This document shows, piece by piece, positions 56,401 through 62,726 of a DNA stretch of 64,000 nucleotides. Source of the DNA: Procambarus clarkii (lineage: Eukaryota > Arthropoda > Malacostraca > Decapoda > Cambaridae); contig NC_091217.1 of the NCBI RefSeq assembly GCF_040958095.1, positions 13,400,749-13,464,748 of the forward strand, in the 5' to 3' direction. Position 1 is the stretch's first letter. Every line of letters begins with the position of its first letter. The notes beneath the pieces were generated by a model. The model was not told the DNA's origin. It saw only the letters and a list, made by a program, of their open reading frames with translations, and made no database searches. The position numbers and the translations under genes are program-made.

Positions 56401-59400
56401 AGTTCACTTCCCTCTTGTCTTTCCACCTAACTGGGAGTATTTGATCACTTTTTTTTTAGCTGGCAGTCGCCAACTTAAAGATTGTCAAAATCTGGCATTT
56501 CCCTTCTTCTTGGCTTTACATTGCCAACCATTCCAGTTCTATTTTCAATCGAGAACCTAGCTAGCAAGGGACTTGTATAGTAGTTATCCGTGTATAAAAT
56601 GTGGCCCTTGTTCATCCATGGTGCCATTAGTGACTTTACCACACTACCTGAGAAACCATGTTGGTCGTTACCAGGAATGTCTGCATCGCAAACAGAATCA
56701 TGTGTAACATGTATCCTTTTTCACAGGATACATGTAGCCAGCACATGGCTAGCCAGCCAGCACAGCTTTTGACCAGCACATGGTCAAAGGAGGAGCTAGA
56801 TAGTAAACGAGAAGGTCTTATAACAATGAGAAAGATCACAGCGAGAGCGGATAACGATAGATCACGACTGTTGATAGTCGGCGACTTCAACTTGAAATCC
56901 ATAGACTGAGAAGCATATGAAGCTAAAACAGAAGATTTTTGGACCTGTAAATTTGTAGACCTCATCCTGGAAACATTCTTGTATCAACATGTTAAACAAG
57001 CTACGAGGATGAGGGACGGGGACGTTCCCTCCATGTTAGATTTGATATTTACCAGGAAGGAGGAAGAAATATTTGACATTTAGTACCTTCTGCCCTTGGG
57101 TAAAAGTGACCATGTCTTTTTGGGAATAAAGTATGCAATGCATTATAATCTGGAAGAAAATAAGAAGGTTGATGTAATTGAAAAACCTGACTTTAGGAGA
57201 GGACATTATGGCAACCTTAGAAAAAAATTTAGTGAGTATAATTGGACAGACTTGTTGCTAGGCAAGGAAGTGAATGAGATGTATGTCAAGTTTTGTGAAA
57301 TATATGATAAAGGCACAAAAAAATTTATTGCGTGGTGCGTGCCCGGGAGGCGTTCCGCCGTGAGCTCGCCATGGTGACCGCTGGATAACTCGGGCGTCCC
57401 ACGTGTTGGTAGCGTGAGCCGGATTTTTTTTTTTTTTACAAAATGGCGGCTGTTTACTATAGCCCCTGGGAAGCGTATGGGGGGGCCCCCCTACCCTGCT
57501 GGCCATTCAAATCTTGCGTGGTACAATGCGCAATTTATAGCAAGTTACTCAACACATCATATGACGTGTTGCGCAGTTGTAGGGTTAAAGTTTCTAAATA
57601 TGACGGTTTTAATTATTTCAAATGCATTAACAGTTGTATTGCAGAACTTGCCTCAACCAGGTTGAATCCCTTTATATTCTTGTACAGGTAGATACTCTTG
57701 GAAAGAGAGGAAGATGTGGAAGGTCATAATTGGAAACTTACGTAATTGAGAAACTGAATTTATTTTTCTTTATACGCTATTTTAAACTGTAGCTTTATCT
57801 CCAGAGAGCAGATTGAACCATAGGTTTATTACTCTGGGAGAAGTAAATTTTTATGCTACAGTCACTAAATATGTAAACATTTCTTTAAAATTAAGTTTAT
57901 CATTTTTCCCAGGATGCACTGCAAACGGCTACAGCTCACCAACAGTTGATGGAACAACAAGTAGAAGAAGTGATGGCTACTTTGGCTTCCCTTGATCTAG
58001 ACCATTCACAACAAGGGGAAGTACATGATGTCATTAAGGTATGTCTCAGTGTAATCTTTTGAATGTTTTTCTGGGATGGCTCCACCCTGTGACTCCTCGC
58101 GCTACCCACCTGGACCCTTCCAAACCTTTACATTCTCTAGAAAGACGAAGAAATAGGGGTGACATGATAGAGGTGTGACTGACTGGTCATAGTAAAGGGG
58201 GATGTTAATAACCTATTAAACGTATCAACATGAAACGGAACAGGAATAAATTGGATAGGTTTTAGATTTAGGAAAAGACCTGGGTAAATACAGGTAACAG
58301 GGGCGAACTCGAAAATGCACATTAGTTCTCGCACTGTGTTTCATATGAATGGATTTCATTCTTATGCTCAATAAACGATCCTTGGGTGGACATGCTATTT
58401 CAGTAAACTGACTTATTCGGGGAAGATGAAGACTAGCCAGTTGATGACGTCATTTGTCCATTAGCGATGCCTGTGCATGGGTCACTGGGGTAACGATATT
58501 TGGGTACGTCATGGACCGGCCTTTTAATCCAACCCCCAGGCAAATTGAAGACTGGCTACCCGATGACGTCATTGACCATTGGTGATGCCTGTGCTAGGGT
58601 CGCTGAGGTAACACAAAACACAAGAGACAAGTACCGGCCATCACCATTTGTAACGAAAAACACACGAGACAAGTACCGGCCGTCGAAAAAAGCAAAACGG
58701 CCGGTACTTCTCGTTTCCTACTACTACACACGTGTACAAACGTGTGTACACGTGTGTCATGCTCGTAACAGTGTCTTCGGACAGTACGGATGTTCTACTG
58801 CCATAATATACTGTAGTGAACGTGTTCATTATACATTGGATTGGCACAAAAAAAATGAAATGAAATGTATTTGAAACTGTGCGTAAAAATTGAACAAAAA
58901 ATATATTCGTGGCAGCTGGCACATCTTGAGCTGGGCACGCTAGTGGCCCCGGGGGCATACACCACAGGCGACCAGGGATTGATGACGTCACGCGCGAACT
59001 TATGGGCCCTATAGCAGCCAAAGTACAATTTTGACATTTTGTTAATATGTCCATACTCAGGGAAGGGTTTTAGACACTGCAAAAAACAAAGAATTTTTGC
59101 AGATAGTTTATTTCCTGCGCACTGTGGGGGGGGGGGTGGTGTCATTTGGAAGCAGAGCAGTTGAGGGGTTAAGGGTGCCTCGCTACTCTGAGCATCACTT
59201 CTCAGTTCAGTATTGTCGTTCCATTTGGACTCTACTGCATGACTGCATATGCTTACCTATCGATAACTATAAGGGGAGCGAAATCTAGCTCTTTGTACTG
59301 CATCCTAGCCATTAACCACTGTGCTGTGCCGCGTTTATTGTGAAATTCCCCCGGTGAACACAAATACTGTACATGTTCAGTACTTTGCATTAGTAACTTG

Positions 59401-59563
59401 AATGTAACATAATTGTAAGGTATATGTAAGCATTATAAATAGAGGTAATATTTTTCCCAACTTTTATTTTTTTTTTTAGAGATTCTCGGTGTTAGCAGGA
59501 ACAGCACGCAACATGAGCACCAGCCTCACACACTGCCTGTCTCTCATGAAGCAGCAAGAGGAG
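27091..59563 (+). CDS. OSBPL1A: ORP1L-like oxysterol-binding-protein-related protein 1, N-terminal half (10 exons; span includes introns)
   Basis: Joined coding exons: 27091-27217, 28445-28605, 31522-31614, 35695-35799, 37942-38086, 44900-45045, 49092-49307, 51428-51553, 57913-58038, 59480-59563 (443 codons, no stop). Domain order matches animal ORP1L: ankyrin repeats (about residues 10-230), a PH domain (about 242-349, beginning [18 protein letters not shown]), then a helical linker. Family hallmarks include [46 protein letters not shown] and FSTHYVQ. In mammals ORP1L sits on late endosomes; the ankyrin part binds Rab7, the PH domain phosphoinositides, and a downstream FFAT motif ER VAP proteins, so the protein senses and moves cholesterol. 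The FFAT motif and ORD lipid-binding domain are not reached by 59563 and must be encoded to the right. Short ORP1S-type isoforms cannot be judged here. Confidence 0.93.
27218..28444 (+). other. Intron 1
   Basis: Contains a possible degraded SINE at about 27447-27660 (GCCTCGGTAGCTGACCGG head-like start, AATAATAA late). The rest is unassigned. Confidence 0.45.
28445..28605 (+). CDS. OSBPL1A: ORP1L coding exon 2
   Basis: Residues 43-96. Ankyrin repeat core [20 protein letters not shown] and the start of the next repeat [14 protein letters not shown]. Acceptor TTTAACAG, donor GAG|GTAAAT; phase 0. Confidence 0.93.
28857..29020. mobile_element. Tigger-like terminal fragment
   Basis: CAGTGGTACAGTACCTAGGTGTACGACTG resembles a Tigger terminus with a short insertion. 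It follows T and G homopolymers (about 28812-28843). The other end is absent. Confidence 0.45.
29140..29454 (+). mobile_element. piggyBac 3' terminal block
   Basis: The subterminal motif CACACTATTGAATAATATTACAGC is followed by GGAGACATTGAAATAATTGGG, a T run (29370-29408), and a terminus ACACAAGGG with TTAA at 29455-29458. Same order as at 12.9-13.3 and 50.9-51.3 kb. Confidence 0.65.
29480..29985 (+). mobile_element. Solo DIRS end unit
   Basis: Bounded by inverted motifs: CATTGAATATAATGAAACGCC at left and TTCATTAAATTCAATGCTG at right, as in 34382-34926. Inside lie GGCCAGGTTCTTGCTCTGGT and AGCTTCAGGGAGCCACCAAGG. No recombinase sequence remains. Confidence 0.6.
30300..30405. repeat. Dispersed repeat, copy B
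   Basis: ACATTTCACTTGGCGTTCTC and GACCCATTGGGGTTTGAT match 24735-24790. The flanking intron sequence to 31500 shows nothing recognisable. Confidence 0.65.
31522..31614 (+). CDS. OSBPL1A: ORP1L coding exon 3
   Basis: Residues 97-127: [20 protein letters not shown]..., the second half of an ankyrin repeat. Acceptor TTCATTTTAG. The donor CAG|GTTCGG is weak after position +2. Phase 0. Confidence 0.9.
32490..32915. repeat. Low-complexity pyrimidine-rich (CTGCC/CCACC) region
   Basis: Irregular CCAC, TGCC and CTCC reiteration. A similar CATCCA-rich region resumes at 34950-35240 beyond the DIRS insertion, so one tract was probably split. Confidence 0.7.
32995..34926 (+). mobile_element. DIRS element with inverted terminal repeats (copy 3)
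   Basis: Left (33000-33320) and right (34490-34885) terminal repeats are inverted copies: GGTAAGCGCCACAAAACAAAC versus TTTGTTTTGTGGCGCTTACC, and CTCGTGCCGGCGATCCTTAC versus GAGGATTGCTGGCACAAGG. Between them is the recombinase C-terminal half (33690-34300): [11 protein letters not shown] (likely first catalytic Arg), [11 protein letters not shown], a degraded H-x-x-R region, then [11 protein letters not shown] and LLWV/CFGSAV. An internal segment (34350-34440) joins sequences complementary to both ends. Gag, RT and RNase H are deleted, so it is non-autonomous. Confidence 0.85.
34350..34440 (+). other. DIRS internal complementary region
   Basis: GGAGCCATAGGGGCTCCGCC is followed by ACAGCATTGGATGTAATGAAA and CAGAGGCTCCCAGG, i.e. 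inverted versions of the two element ends (33000-33030 and 34880-34926) fused head to head. In DIRS elements such a region templates completion of a circular intermediate. A related segment lies at about 44195-44280. Confidence 0.65.
34950..35240. repeat. (CATC)n/CCACC low-complexity tract with poly-C
   Basis: CCATCCATCCATC-type repeats and a C run at about 35067-35083. Confidence 0.85.
35695..35799 (+). CDS. OSBPL1A: ORP1L coding exon 4
   Basis: Residues 128-162: [19 protein letters not shown] then [16 protein letters not shown], matching the family's Glu/Lys/Arg-rich linker and next ankyrin helix pair. Acceptor ATGACAG, donor TTG|GTAAGA; phase 0. Confidence 0.9.
36222..36700 (-). mobile_element. 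Composite relic: Tigger-type end plus piggyBac-like N-terminal repeat
   Basis: CAGTGGTACCTTCATTCAAG (36222) looks like a pogo/Tigger terminus. 36300-36600 encodes on the - strand [20 protein letters not shown], homologous to 206-520. 36600-36680 (GCACCAGCGTTGGTTGCTTA, CTCAGTACCAAGG) matches, inverted, the block at 8780-8830. Confidence 0.5.
36720..37930. other. Intronic stretch, mostly unassigned
   Basis: Contains a 15-bp-arm perfect hairpin at 36995-37029 and a C run near 37418. No coding signal. Confidence 0.4.
37942..38086 (+). CDS. OSBPL1A: ORP1L coding exon 5
   Basis: Residues 163-210 plus one base: a complete ankyrin repeat with [20 protein letters not shown] and the helix [12 protein letters not shown]. 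Acceptor TTAATTTCAG, donor AATA|GTAAGT; phase 1. Confidence 0.93.
38347..39345 (-). pseudogene. LINE reverse transcriptase C-terminal half (family B)
   Basis: - strand frames read [20 protein letters not shown] (RT catalytic ADD at about 39235), [20 protein letters not shown], then thumb and C-terminal pieces ([20 protein letters not shown] at about 38740-38820; [18 protein letters not shown]). The copy ends at a short hairpin, GAGGCCACTA-ATAC-TAGTGGCCTC (38347-38370). Multiple frameshifts. Confidence 0.85.
39385..39512 (+). mobile_element. Solo DIRS terminal fragment
   Basis: GGGGAGCCCCTACGGCTCCC, TACCAGGGACCAGCGCCAG and AACCTGGCCCCTTC match other DIRS left ends. It abuts the LINE at 39515 directly. 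Confidence 0.6.
39515..40840 (-). pseudogene. LINE reverse transcriptase (family A), copy 1
   Basis: From high to low coordinates: linker ([17 protein letters not shown], near 40740), [93 protein letters not shown] and [18 protein letters not shown] (ADD catalytic motif intact, about 39600). Several frameshifts. The 3' end is replaced by DIRS sequence at about 39512. Same family as 41510-42470, 47740-48615, 50186-50345 and 56736-57330. Confidence 0.9.
40860..41500. other. Unassigned with piggyBac-type fragments
   Basis: 41300-41330 (CCATGGTTGCTCATTCAGTA) and a terminal-like CAGTTAAGTGGTTAA (about 41498-41512) resemble the piggyBac MITE family; the rest is unrecognised. Confidence 0.35.
41510..42470 (-). 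pseudogene. LINE family A, copy 2 (endonuclease end and RT C-terminus, internally deleted)
   Basis: 42470-42060: apurinic-type endonuclease region (reverse complement contains a [13 protein letters not shown] block near 42085). 42057-41836: [40 protein letters not shown] and [20 protein letters not shown]. 41760-41515: an RT C-terminal piece with [14 protein letters not shown]. The whole RT core is missing between them. Confidence 0.8.
42540..44850 (+). mobile_element. DIRS element, degraded copy 4
   Basis: Left terminal-like sequence (42540-42660) is followed by gag-like + frames (42820-43320) and a recombinase C-terminal block at 43770-44160: [36 protein letters not shown] and [10 protein letters not shown], colinear with copies 3 and 5. 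The internal complementary region is at 44195-44280 and the right terminal repeat ends near 44850 (CTCTGGGGCTTACCCAGAAATTAG). RT and RNase H are absent. Confidence 0.75.
44900..45045 (+). CDS. OSBPL1A: ORP1L coding exon 6
   Basis: Residues 211-259: last ankyrin-type segment ([18 protein letters not shown]), then the first PH beta strands [18 protein letters not shown]. Acceptor TTTTTGCAG, donor TGG|GTAAGT; phase 0. The preceding intron (38087-44899) holds at least three LINE fragments and one DIRS element. Confidence 0.93.
45152..45330 (+). mobile_element. Possible LTR fragment
   Basis: Starts TGTTACGGTGAAG, like the solo LTR at 53994 (TGTTACGG), but no matching end was found. Low confidence. 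Confidence 0.25.
45364..45785. repeat. Tandem repeat, ~165-bp unit, about 2.5 copies
   Basis: GACTAGTTTTAAAATGTGCACC (shortened forms) recurs at about 45367, 45530 and 45697, each followed by ATTTGATACCAAA.TGAAAGAT. Related sequence occurs inverted at 48620-48790. Confidence 0.8.
45800..46170. repeat. Tandem repeat, ~188-bp unit, two copies
   Basis: GGTGAGAAAACTGAAATGAG at about 45954 and GGTGAGAAAACTGAAACGAG at about 46142 each end a unit that begins with the GGGAGTCA..CC.GGCTTTTG motif. Inverted relatives are at 47400-47720. Confidence 0.8.
46254..46579. mobile_element. piggyBac MITE with TTAA duplication
   Basis: TTAA (46254-46257) then CCCTTGGGCC..., and ...CATTTAAGGG then TTAA (46576-46579). 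Internal sequence keeps the 3' block (TCGTAAGTGGCATATTTTGG, GGGGAAGTCTGGCAA) and a T run. No coding sequence. Confidence 0.8.
46580..47160. repeat. G-rich duplicated segment with (GGAT)n
   Basis: A segment with GGTGTTGAGGTGAACC and GGTGTGTCGATGGTGGGGGAGGGACC (46620-46720) recurs at 46860-46950; between them is (ATGG)n at about 46835-46860. Tandem duplication of ~240 bp. Confidence 0.75.
47164..47275 (-). mobile_element. 5'-truncated LINE 3' end
   Basis: TACTCGCCTAGTTGTACTCA, GGGGTTGAGCTCTGGCTCTT: the orientation and CTAGTTGT reiteration suggest a LINE 3' tail. No RT residue remains. Confidence 0.45.
47740..48615 (-). pseudogene. LINE family A, copy 3 (RT palm to 3' end)
   Basis: From 48610 down: [18 protein letters not shown] (catalytic ADD), [20 protein letters not shown], the thumb/C-terminal region, then [40 protein letters not shown] and RVVDGWNK, the family's C-terminal end. 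The 3' UTR finishes ...ACTACACTTAAGTGTAATTA near 47740. It sits inside the inverted satellite-like repeat (47400-47720 and 48620-48790). Confidence 0.9.
48617..48800. repeat. Inverted satellite-like relic
   Basis: TTCATTCTGGTATCAAATTGTT and GCACATTTTAAAA match, inverted, units in 45364-45785. Confidence 0.6.
49092..49307 (+). CDS. OSBPL1A: ORP1L coding exon 7
   Basis: Residues 260-331: PH core, [17 protein letters not shown]..., ending ...HPASINRQ. Acceptor TTTTCAG, donor CAG|GTGAGA; phase 0. The [14 protein letters not shown] stretch is diverged from vertebrate homologues. Confidence 0.92.
49790..50129. mobile_element. piggyBac-type MITE, family 2
   Basis: Left TTAACCCTTAAACTGCACAATA and right, inverted, CTAACCCTTAAACTGCGCAATA, 340 bp apart; the right target site is TTAG (one change from TTAA). 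The interior shares GGGTTCACATC..CTTCCTCAGGACTC with the 8.6-8.9 kb block. Confidence 0.78.
50186..50345 (-). mobile_element. LINE family A, 5'-truncated 3' end
   Basis: GTGTAGTTACAGGATGAGAG and GTCTTGGCCTCCACCACCTT repeat the 3' end of copy 3 (47745-47835) with few changes; only about 160 bp inserted. Confidence 0.85.
50810..51280 (+). mobile_element. piggyBac 3' terminal block
   Basis: The subterminal CCCTATTGAACAATATTACTGC, a poly-A run (50979-51002), CAATCGGAGACATTGAAATA, and a terminus GCTCAAGGG with TTAA at 51281-51284. Confidence 0.65.
51428..51553 (+). CDS. OSBPL1A: ORP1L coding exon 8
   Basis: Residues 332-373: C-terminal PH helix [19 protein letters not shown], then an acidic run of six Asp (VDDDDDDF). 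Acceptor TTTGCAG, donor TCT|GTAAGT; phase 0. Confidence 0.92.
51655..53993 (+). mobile_element. DIRS element, copy 5, left part
   Basis: Left terminal repeat at 51660-51880 (GGCTCCCTGAAGCTATCTCG..., like 18480). Gag-like peptide [20 protein letters not shown] at 52620-52680; RNase H region [17 protein letters not shown] (53325-53380), [15 protein letters not shown], then [20 protein letters not shown] (53500-53560); the recombinase N-terminus follows and reaches a YHAALAV motif at 53977-53995, where a solo LTR interrupts it. The RT core between about 52800 and 53250 is lost. Confidence 0.82.
53994..55005. mobile_element. Solo LTR with 5-bp target duplication
   Basis: Begins TGTTACGG and ends CCGTAACA (1012 bp, TG...CA ends), flanked by CTGGC at 53989-53993 and 55006-55010. 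It interrupts the DIRS recombinase at one codon. A CAATAAAG signal occurs near 54100. No gag/pol inside, so it is a product of LTR-LTR recombination. The 5-bp duplication fits Gypsy or BEL elements. Confidence 0.9.
55006..55735 (+). mobile_element. DIRS copy 5, right part (recombinase C-terminus)
   Basis: Reading resumes ...[15 protein letters not shown] and includes [69 protein letters not shown] (the H-x-x-R region, here H-D-I-P) and NRVLAGHYL, where Tyr is the likely nucleophile. Loss of the Arg in the H-x-x-R box suggests inactivity. The right end is cut by piggyBac sequence. Confidence 0.82.
55745..56733 (-). mobile_element. piggyBac transposase remnant (DDE C-terminal half and zinc finger)
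   Basis: From 56720 down: [40 protein letters not shown] (a conserved PGBD block with catalytic Asp), [47 protein letters not shown], then a Cys-rich end ([35 protein letters not shown]) like a cross-brace zinc finger. Frameshifts break it. A perfect 11-bp-arm hairpin (56707-56735) marks its 5' junction with LINE sequence. Confidence 0.88.
56736..57330 (+). pseudogene. LINE family A endonuclease fragment, copy 4
   Basis: + frames: [35 protein letters not shown] (GDFN motif of apurinic-type endonucleases), [46 protein letters not shown] (SDH motif), then [20 protein letters not shown]. Opposite in orientation to the other copies. Its end at about 57330 abuts MITE-like sequence. Confidence 0.88.
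57331..57584 (+). mobile_element. piggyBac-type MITE 3' part (family 2)
   Basis: Contains TGGTACAATGCGCAATTTATAG and ends GTTGCGCAGTTGTAGGG with TTAA at 57585-57588, like the end at 50110-50129. Confidence 0.6.
57913..58038 (+). CDS. OSBPL1A: ORP1L coding exon 9
   Basis: Residues 374-415: [20 protein letters not shown]..., a predicted coiled helix corresponding to the family's post-PH linker. Acceptor TTTTCCCAG, donor AAG|GTATGT; phase 0. The preceding intron (51554-57912) is packed with DIRS, solo LTR, piggyBac and LINE sequence. Confidence 0.85.
58419..58720. repeat. ~122-bp tandem duplication followed by hairpin-forming sequence
   Basis: GATGACGTCATT occurs in both copies (about 58442 and 58562), each followed by a GCGATGCCTGTGC-like block and GGTAAC. 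Next, AAGTACCGGCCGTC (about 58672) and an inverted GGCCGGTACTTCTCGT (about 58699) can pair, then ACACGTGTACAAACGTGTGT reiterations. Each GACGTCA is a CRE-type octamer core; function unknown. Confidence 0.65.
58870..59168 (+). mobile_element. piggyBac-type 3' end
   Basis: Ends GCAGTTGAGGGG with TTAA at 59169-59172; a CATACTCAGGGAAGGG block and a G run precede it. The left boundary is unclear. Confidence 0.4.
59480..59563 (+). CDS. OSBPL1A: ORP1L coding exon 10 (last in window)
   Basis: Residues 416-443: [20 protein letters not shown] then SLMKQQEE, resembling the family's linker helix with its conserved L-x-x-CL pattern. Acceptor TTTTTTTTAG, donor GAG|GTGAGA; phase 0. The gene continues beyond 64000. 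Confidence 0.85.
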
Positions 59564-59936
59564 GTGAGACACAAACCACCCAACAGTAATATTGCTCATA
59601 CTTTTTCATAAGTAATTGGTTATATAGATATTGGCATGCAACTTTTAGACTTTTAACCTTGCTTGGAATTTTGACTGCTAGATCTGTGTGATGTTGGTAG
59701 TAATTTTTTCTTAATACTAATGCAGCATTTTATTTTATTAGTCATTAAACTTTTTAATATAGTATATAATTTGCAATTCCGAGTCCGTTTGGATAAAATT
59801 GGGAAAAAATTGGGGAGGGAGGACATTTGACAAGCTGCCAGCTTCCTGTCTCCTTTGAGGCCATGAAATAGATGGTGGCCCTGAGGTAAACAATTCTGGA
59901 ATGTTGTTAATACTGCATTCAAATGTTTGGGAAGGT

Positions 59937-60798
59937 TACTGTAAAGTGCAACCTCATTCAACAAACAGTATTGGGACCATCCCCAATTTGTTGCAATGAG
60001 GAATTATTGCAACCAAAGATGCCTCCACAAGGCTCATATTTGTGAATGAAACCGAAAAATCTCAAAATTAAAAAAAAACGTAGATTTTGGTTTCAAATGT
60101 GCTCGACGGCCTTCCCAAGACCCCTAACACTCTTTTTAATGTTGCGTCATTCTACAAAAATCATTAAAATTGTGACTTGAGCCATATTATGAGCTACCAT
60201 TCATACCCTAATAATCCCCATGCTCTATGGGCTCATTTAACAGAGCAAAATTTAAATTTCAACAAACATAAAGGACAACTATGAAGAGAACCCTGTTTGT
60301 AAAGAGATTTGATCACATCCAGCATATTTCCCACACTCCTAGCCTTGAAATTTCATTTTCAAAGGAAGAAGGGAGCCATATTTTCCTAAACAAAAACCTC
60401 TGCAACTGGAAAGTGAAAAGTACCATAGAATTTTGTTTTAAATATGCTCAATGGCTTTCACAAGGCCCCCCAACTTATTTATTTTATCTTATGTCGTCTA
60501 TGAAAATCGTTAAAAAGACGATTGTAGCCTCATTAAAAGAGTTGTCATTTATACCCTCATAATTCTCATGCTCTGGGCTAATTTCACAAAGAGATTCTTT
60601 AATTTTAACCTCTAATATGATGGGCAACTTTTCCACCAATCAGTGAACTGTCCAACATCCTGCACAAATCAGTACATCCCGGCTTCACCAAACAAGTATT
60701 CATGGAATCGAGTGAGTAAATCTGGCCTGGAAAGTGCCCACTCCAACTGAAGATTTATCGAATTGACGTTTATTGAATCAAGGTTTCATTCTACAGTA
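59937..60798. mobile_element. pogo/Tc1-like MITE with internal duplication
   Basis: The left TACTGTAAAGTGCAACCTCA and right, inverted, TACTGTAGAATGAAACCTTG ends are similar over about 30 bp. The interior holds two diverged tandem copies of a ~235-bp block (60049-60278 and 60402-60638) sharing the order TTTTGTTT..AAAT.TGCTC.A.GGC and ATACCCT.ATAAT. No coding sequence. Confidence 0.62.
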
Positions 60799-61660
60799 CT
60801 TAAAATCTTGTTCAGGATTTCGAACATTGCAATACTGTGACTAGACCAGATGAACATGGAACATATGCATTGAATACAGGAATTATGCTTTGAGTTTATA
60901 ATTGTAAAATTTTGCTTCATCTTGACTGCAATTGCATGCAGTGTTGCCACTTTGGAATGGTTGATGGTTCCAACAATGTCAGTTAGAGCTTAGCATATAT
61001 GAGAGTAAATTCTACAAACCAGGGTGCACTAGGTCAAGCAAGGGTCCTTTTGTAGGGTGGTCCTTATCAACAGGCCTCGCATGGTCCCAATTCTCGTGGG
61101 TCGTAAGAGTTGCTTCAAAGTAACAAGAGCACTCTTAAGGGATTTCTCCAATGTCCTCATCAAAATTTGTTTTATTAACAGCTTAATGATGATAGAACTT
61201 CGAACTGTAGCTGTGCTGAGGGCACCTTAATTGAGTGGCAGTATTTAAAAAGGGGGTTTTACACAATCATAAAAAGATGTTTATTTACAGAACTTGCATT
61301 GTGTACCAATACATTGCGTACTTGCATTACTTTAAAGATTGGTGTCGTCAAAGCTAATATTGCATCAGGAAGACATTTGGAATACCTCATTTGACTGATA
61401 ATGTGGTCCACTTGTCAACACTTGTCTTAAAGTTTTCTTAGACAACTAGTCACAAACACTGCTCTCCTAATACTGCCAGTTGCAAGAAAAAACATTGTAG
61501 TTCTAACAAGATACTCGGGCCACAATATAATTGTATGCACAATAAACACAATGACATGTGTTTGTGTAGCACTGAACAGCACTGCTGTTCAGCTTATGAC
61601 CACAGCATTGTCTAATAATGTCAATATATATGTAACTGGTATTATTTAGCCATGATAGTA
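60799..61660. other. Unassigned 3' intron sequence of the ORP1L gene
   Basis: No exon with family similarity and no recognised repeat boundaries. Confidence 0.35.
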
Positions 61661-62052
61661 TTACAGAAGAGCCTGACTGTGATGAAGACTGTGTACAATG
61701 TTCAGATATCGTTGAATCAATGCTGTTAAAGATGTTCACAGCACTAGCTGCAGCATACTGCCATTATTTCGTCCATCTAGGAATCTTCAAACGACTTCTC
61801 ATGTTCCTTTACAAAATAAACTTGTGGTAAATTATTCATTTACAGGATTTAGTGACCAGGATTCTGATAATAGCAGGATTGTGGTGATAATGAACGCTGT
61901 GCATAGTATGGCGGGATCAGTAATCTTGGTGAGGGAGGGAGGGAGAGGTGGCGGCGTCTGCTGACCATGTACCAACCTGGTATTTTCTGGACTCGCCATA
62001 CAAGCTTAGTGGTTCGCTATGGTGAACACAAATGTAGATACAGTACTTAAAT
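61661..62052 (+). mobile_element. Internally deleted piggyBac-like relic
   Basis: The + peptide DCDEDCVQCSDIVES (about 61676) matches 206-520 and 36300-36600. It runs into the subterminal unit (GCTTAGTGGTTCGCTATGGT, GAACACAAATGTAGATACAG). Confidence 0.5.
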
Positions 62053-62115
62053 ATATATGTATGTATGTATGTATGTATATGTATATATGTATATATGTGT
62101 AATATATATATATAT
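62053..62115. repeat. (ATGT)n/(TA)n microsatellite, left flank of foldback
   Basis: ATGTATGTATGT then TATATA reiterations. Confidence 0.9.
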
Positions 62116-62499
62116 GTCGTACCTAGTAGCCAGAACGCACTTCTCTGCCTACTATTCAAGGCCCGATTTGCCTAAGAAGCCAAGTTTTCATGAATTAATT
62201 GTTTTTCGACTACCTAACCTACCTAACCTAACCTAACCTAACTTTTTCGGCCACCTAACCTAACCTAACCTATAAAGATAGGTTAGGTTAGGTAGGGTTG
62301 GTTAGGTTCGGTCATATATCTACGTTAATTTTAACTCCAATAAAAAAAAATTGACCTCATACATAATGAAATGGGTAGCTTTATCATTTCATAAGAAAAA
62401 AATTTGAGAATATATATTAATTCAGGAAAACTTGGCTTATTAGGCAAATCGGGCCTTGAATAGTAGGCTGAGAAGTGCGTTCTGGCTAATAGGTACGAC
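62116..62499. mobile_element. Palindromic foldback MITE with TTAGG-type core
   Basis: The left arm starts GTCGTACCTAGTAGCCAGAA and the right arm, inverted, GTCGTACCTATTAGCCAGAA; the arms match over about 84 bp with only a few changes. The interior has AACCTAACCTAACC (62217-62275) facing TAGGTTAGGTTAGG (62279-62300). Non-coding. The flanks are ATATATGT microsatellite on both sides. Confidence 0.88.
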
Positions 62500-62640
62500 A
62501 TATATATGTATGTATATATGTATGTATGTATATATGTATGTATGTATATATGTATGTATATATGTATGTATATATGTATGTATATATGTATGTATATATG
62601 TATGTATATATGTATGTATGTATGTATATATGTATGTATG

Positions 62641-62671
<31 letters not shown>

Positions 62672-62680
62672 ATATGTATG

Positions 62681-62711
<31 letters not shown>

Positions 62712-62724
62712 ATATGTATGTAGA
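62500..62724. repeat. (TATG)n/(TATATGTATG)n microsatellite
   Basis: About 225 bp of ATGT and ATAT alternation; all long open frames here (CMYVCMYV) are artefacts of it. It also abuts the 3' end of the L2-like LINE. Confidence 0.95.
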
Positions 62725-62726
62725 TG

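Noticed and set aside
27091..59563. Processed or TE-captured copy of ORP1L
   Set aside because: Ten exons with proper GT-AG introns, preserved phases and no stops indicate the native gene, not a retrocopy.
62211..62300. Chromosome-end telomere or interstitial telomere tract
   Set aside because: Only a few TTAGG-type units in facing orientation inside a foldback element; no long unidirectional array.
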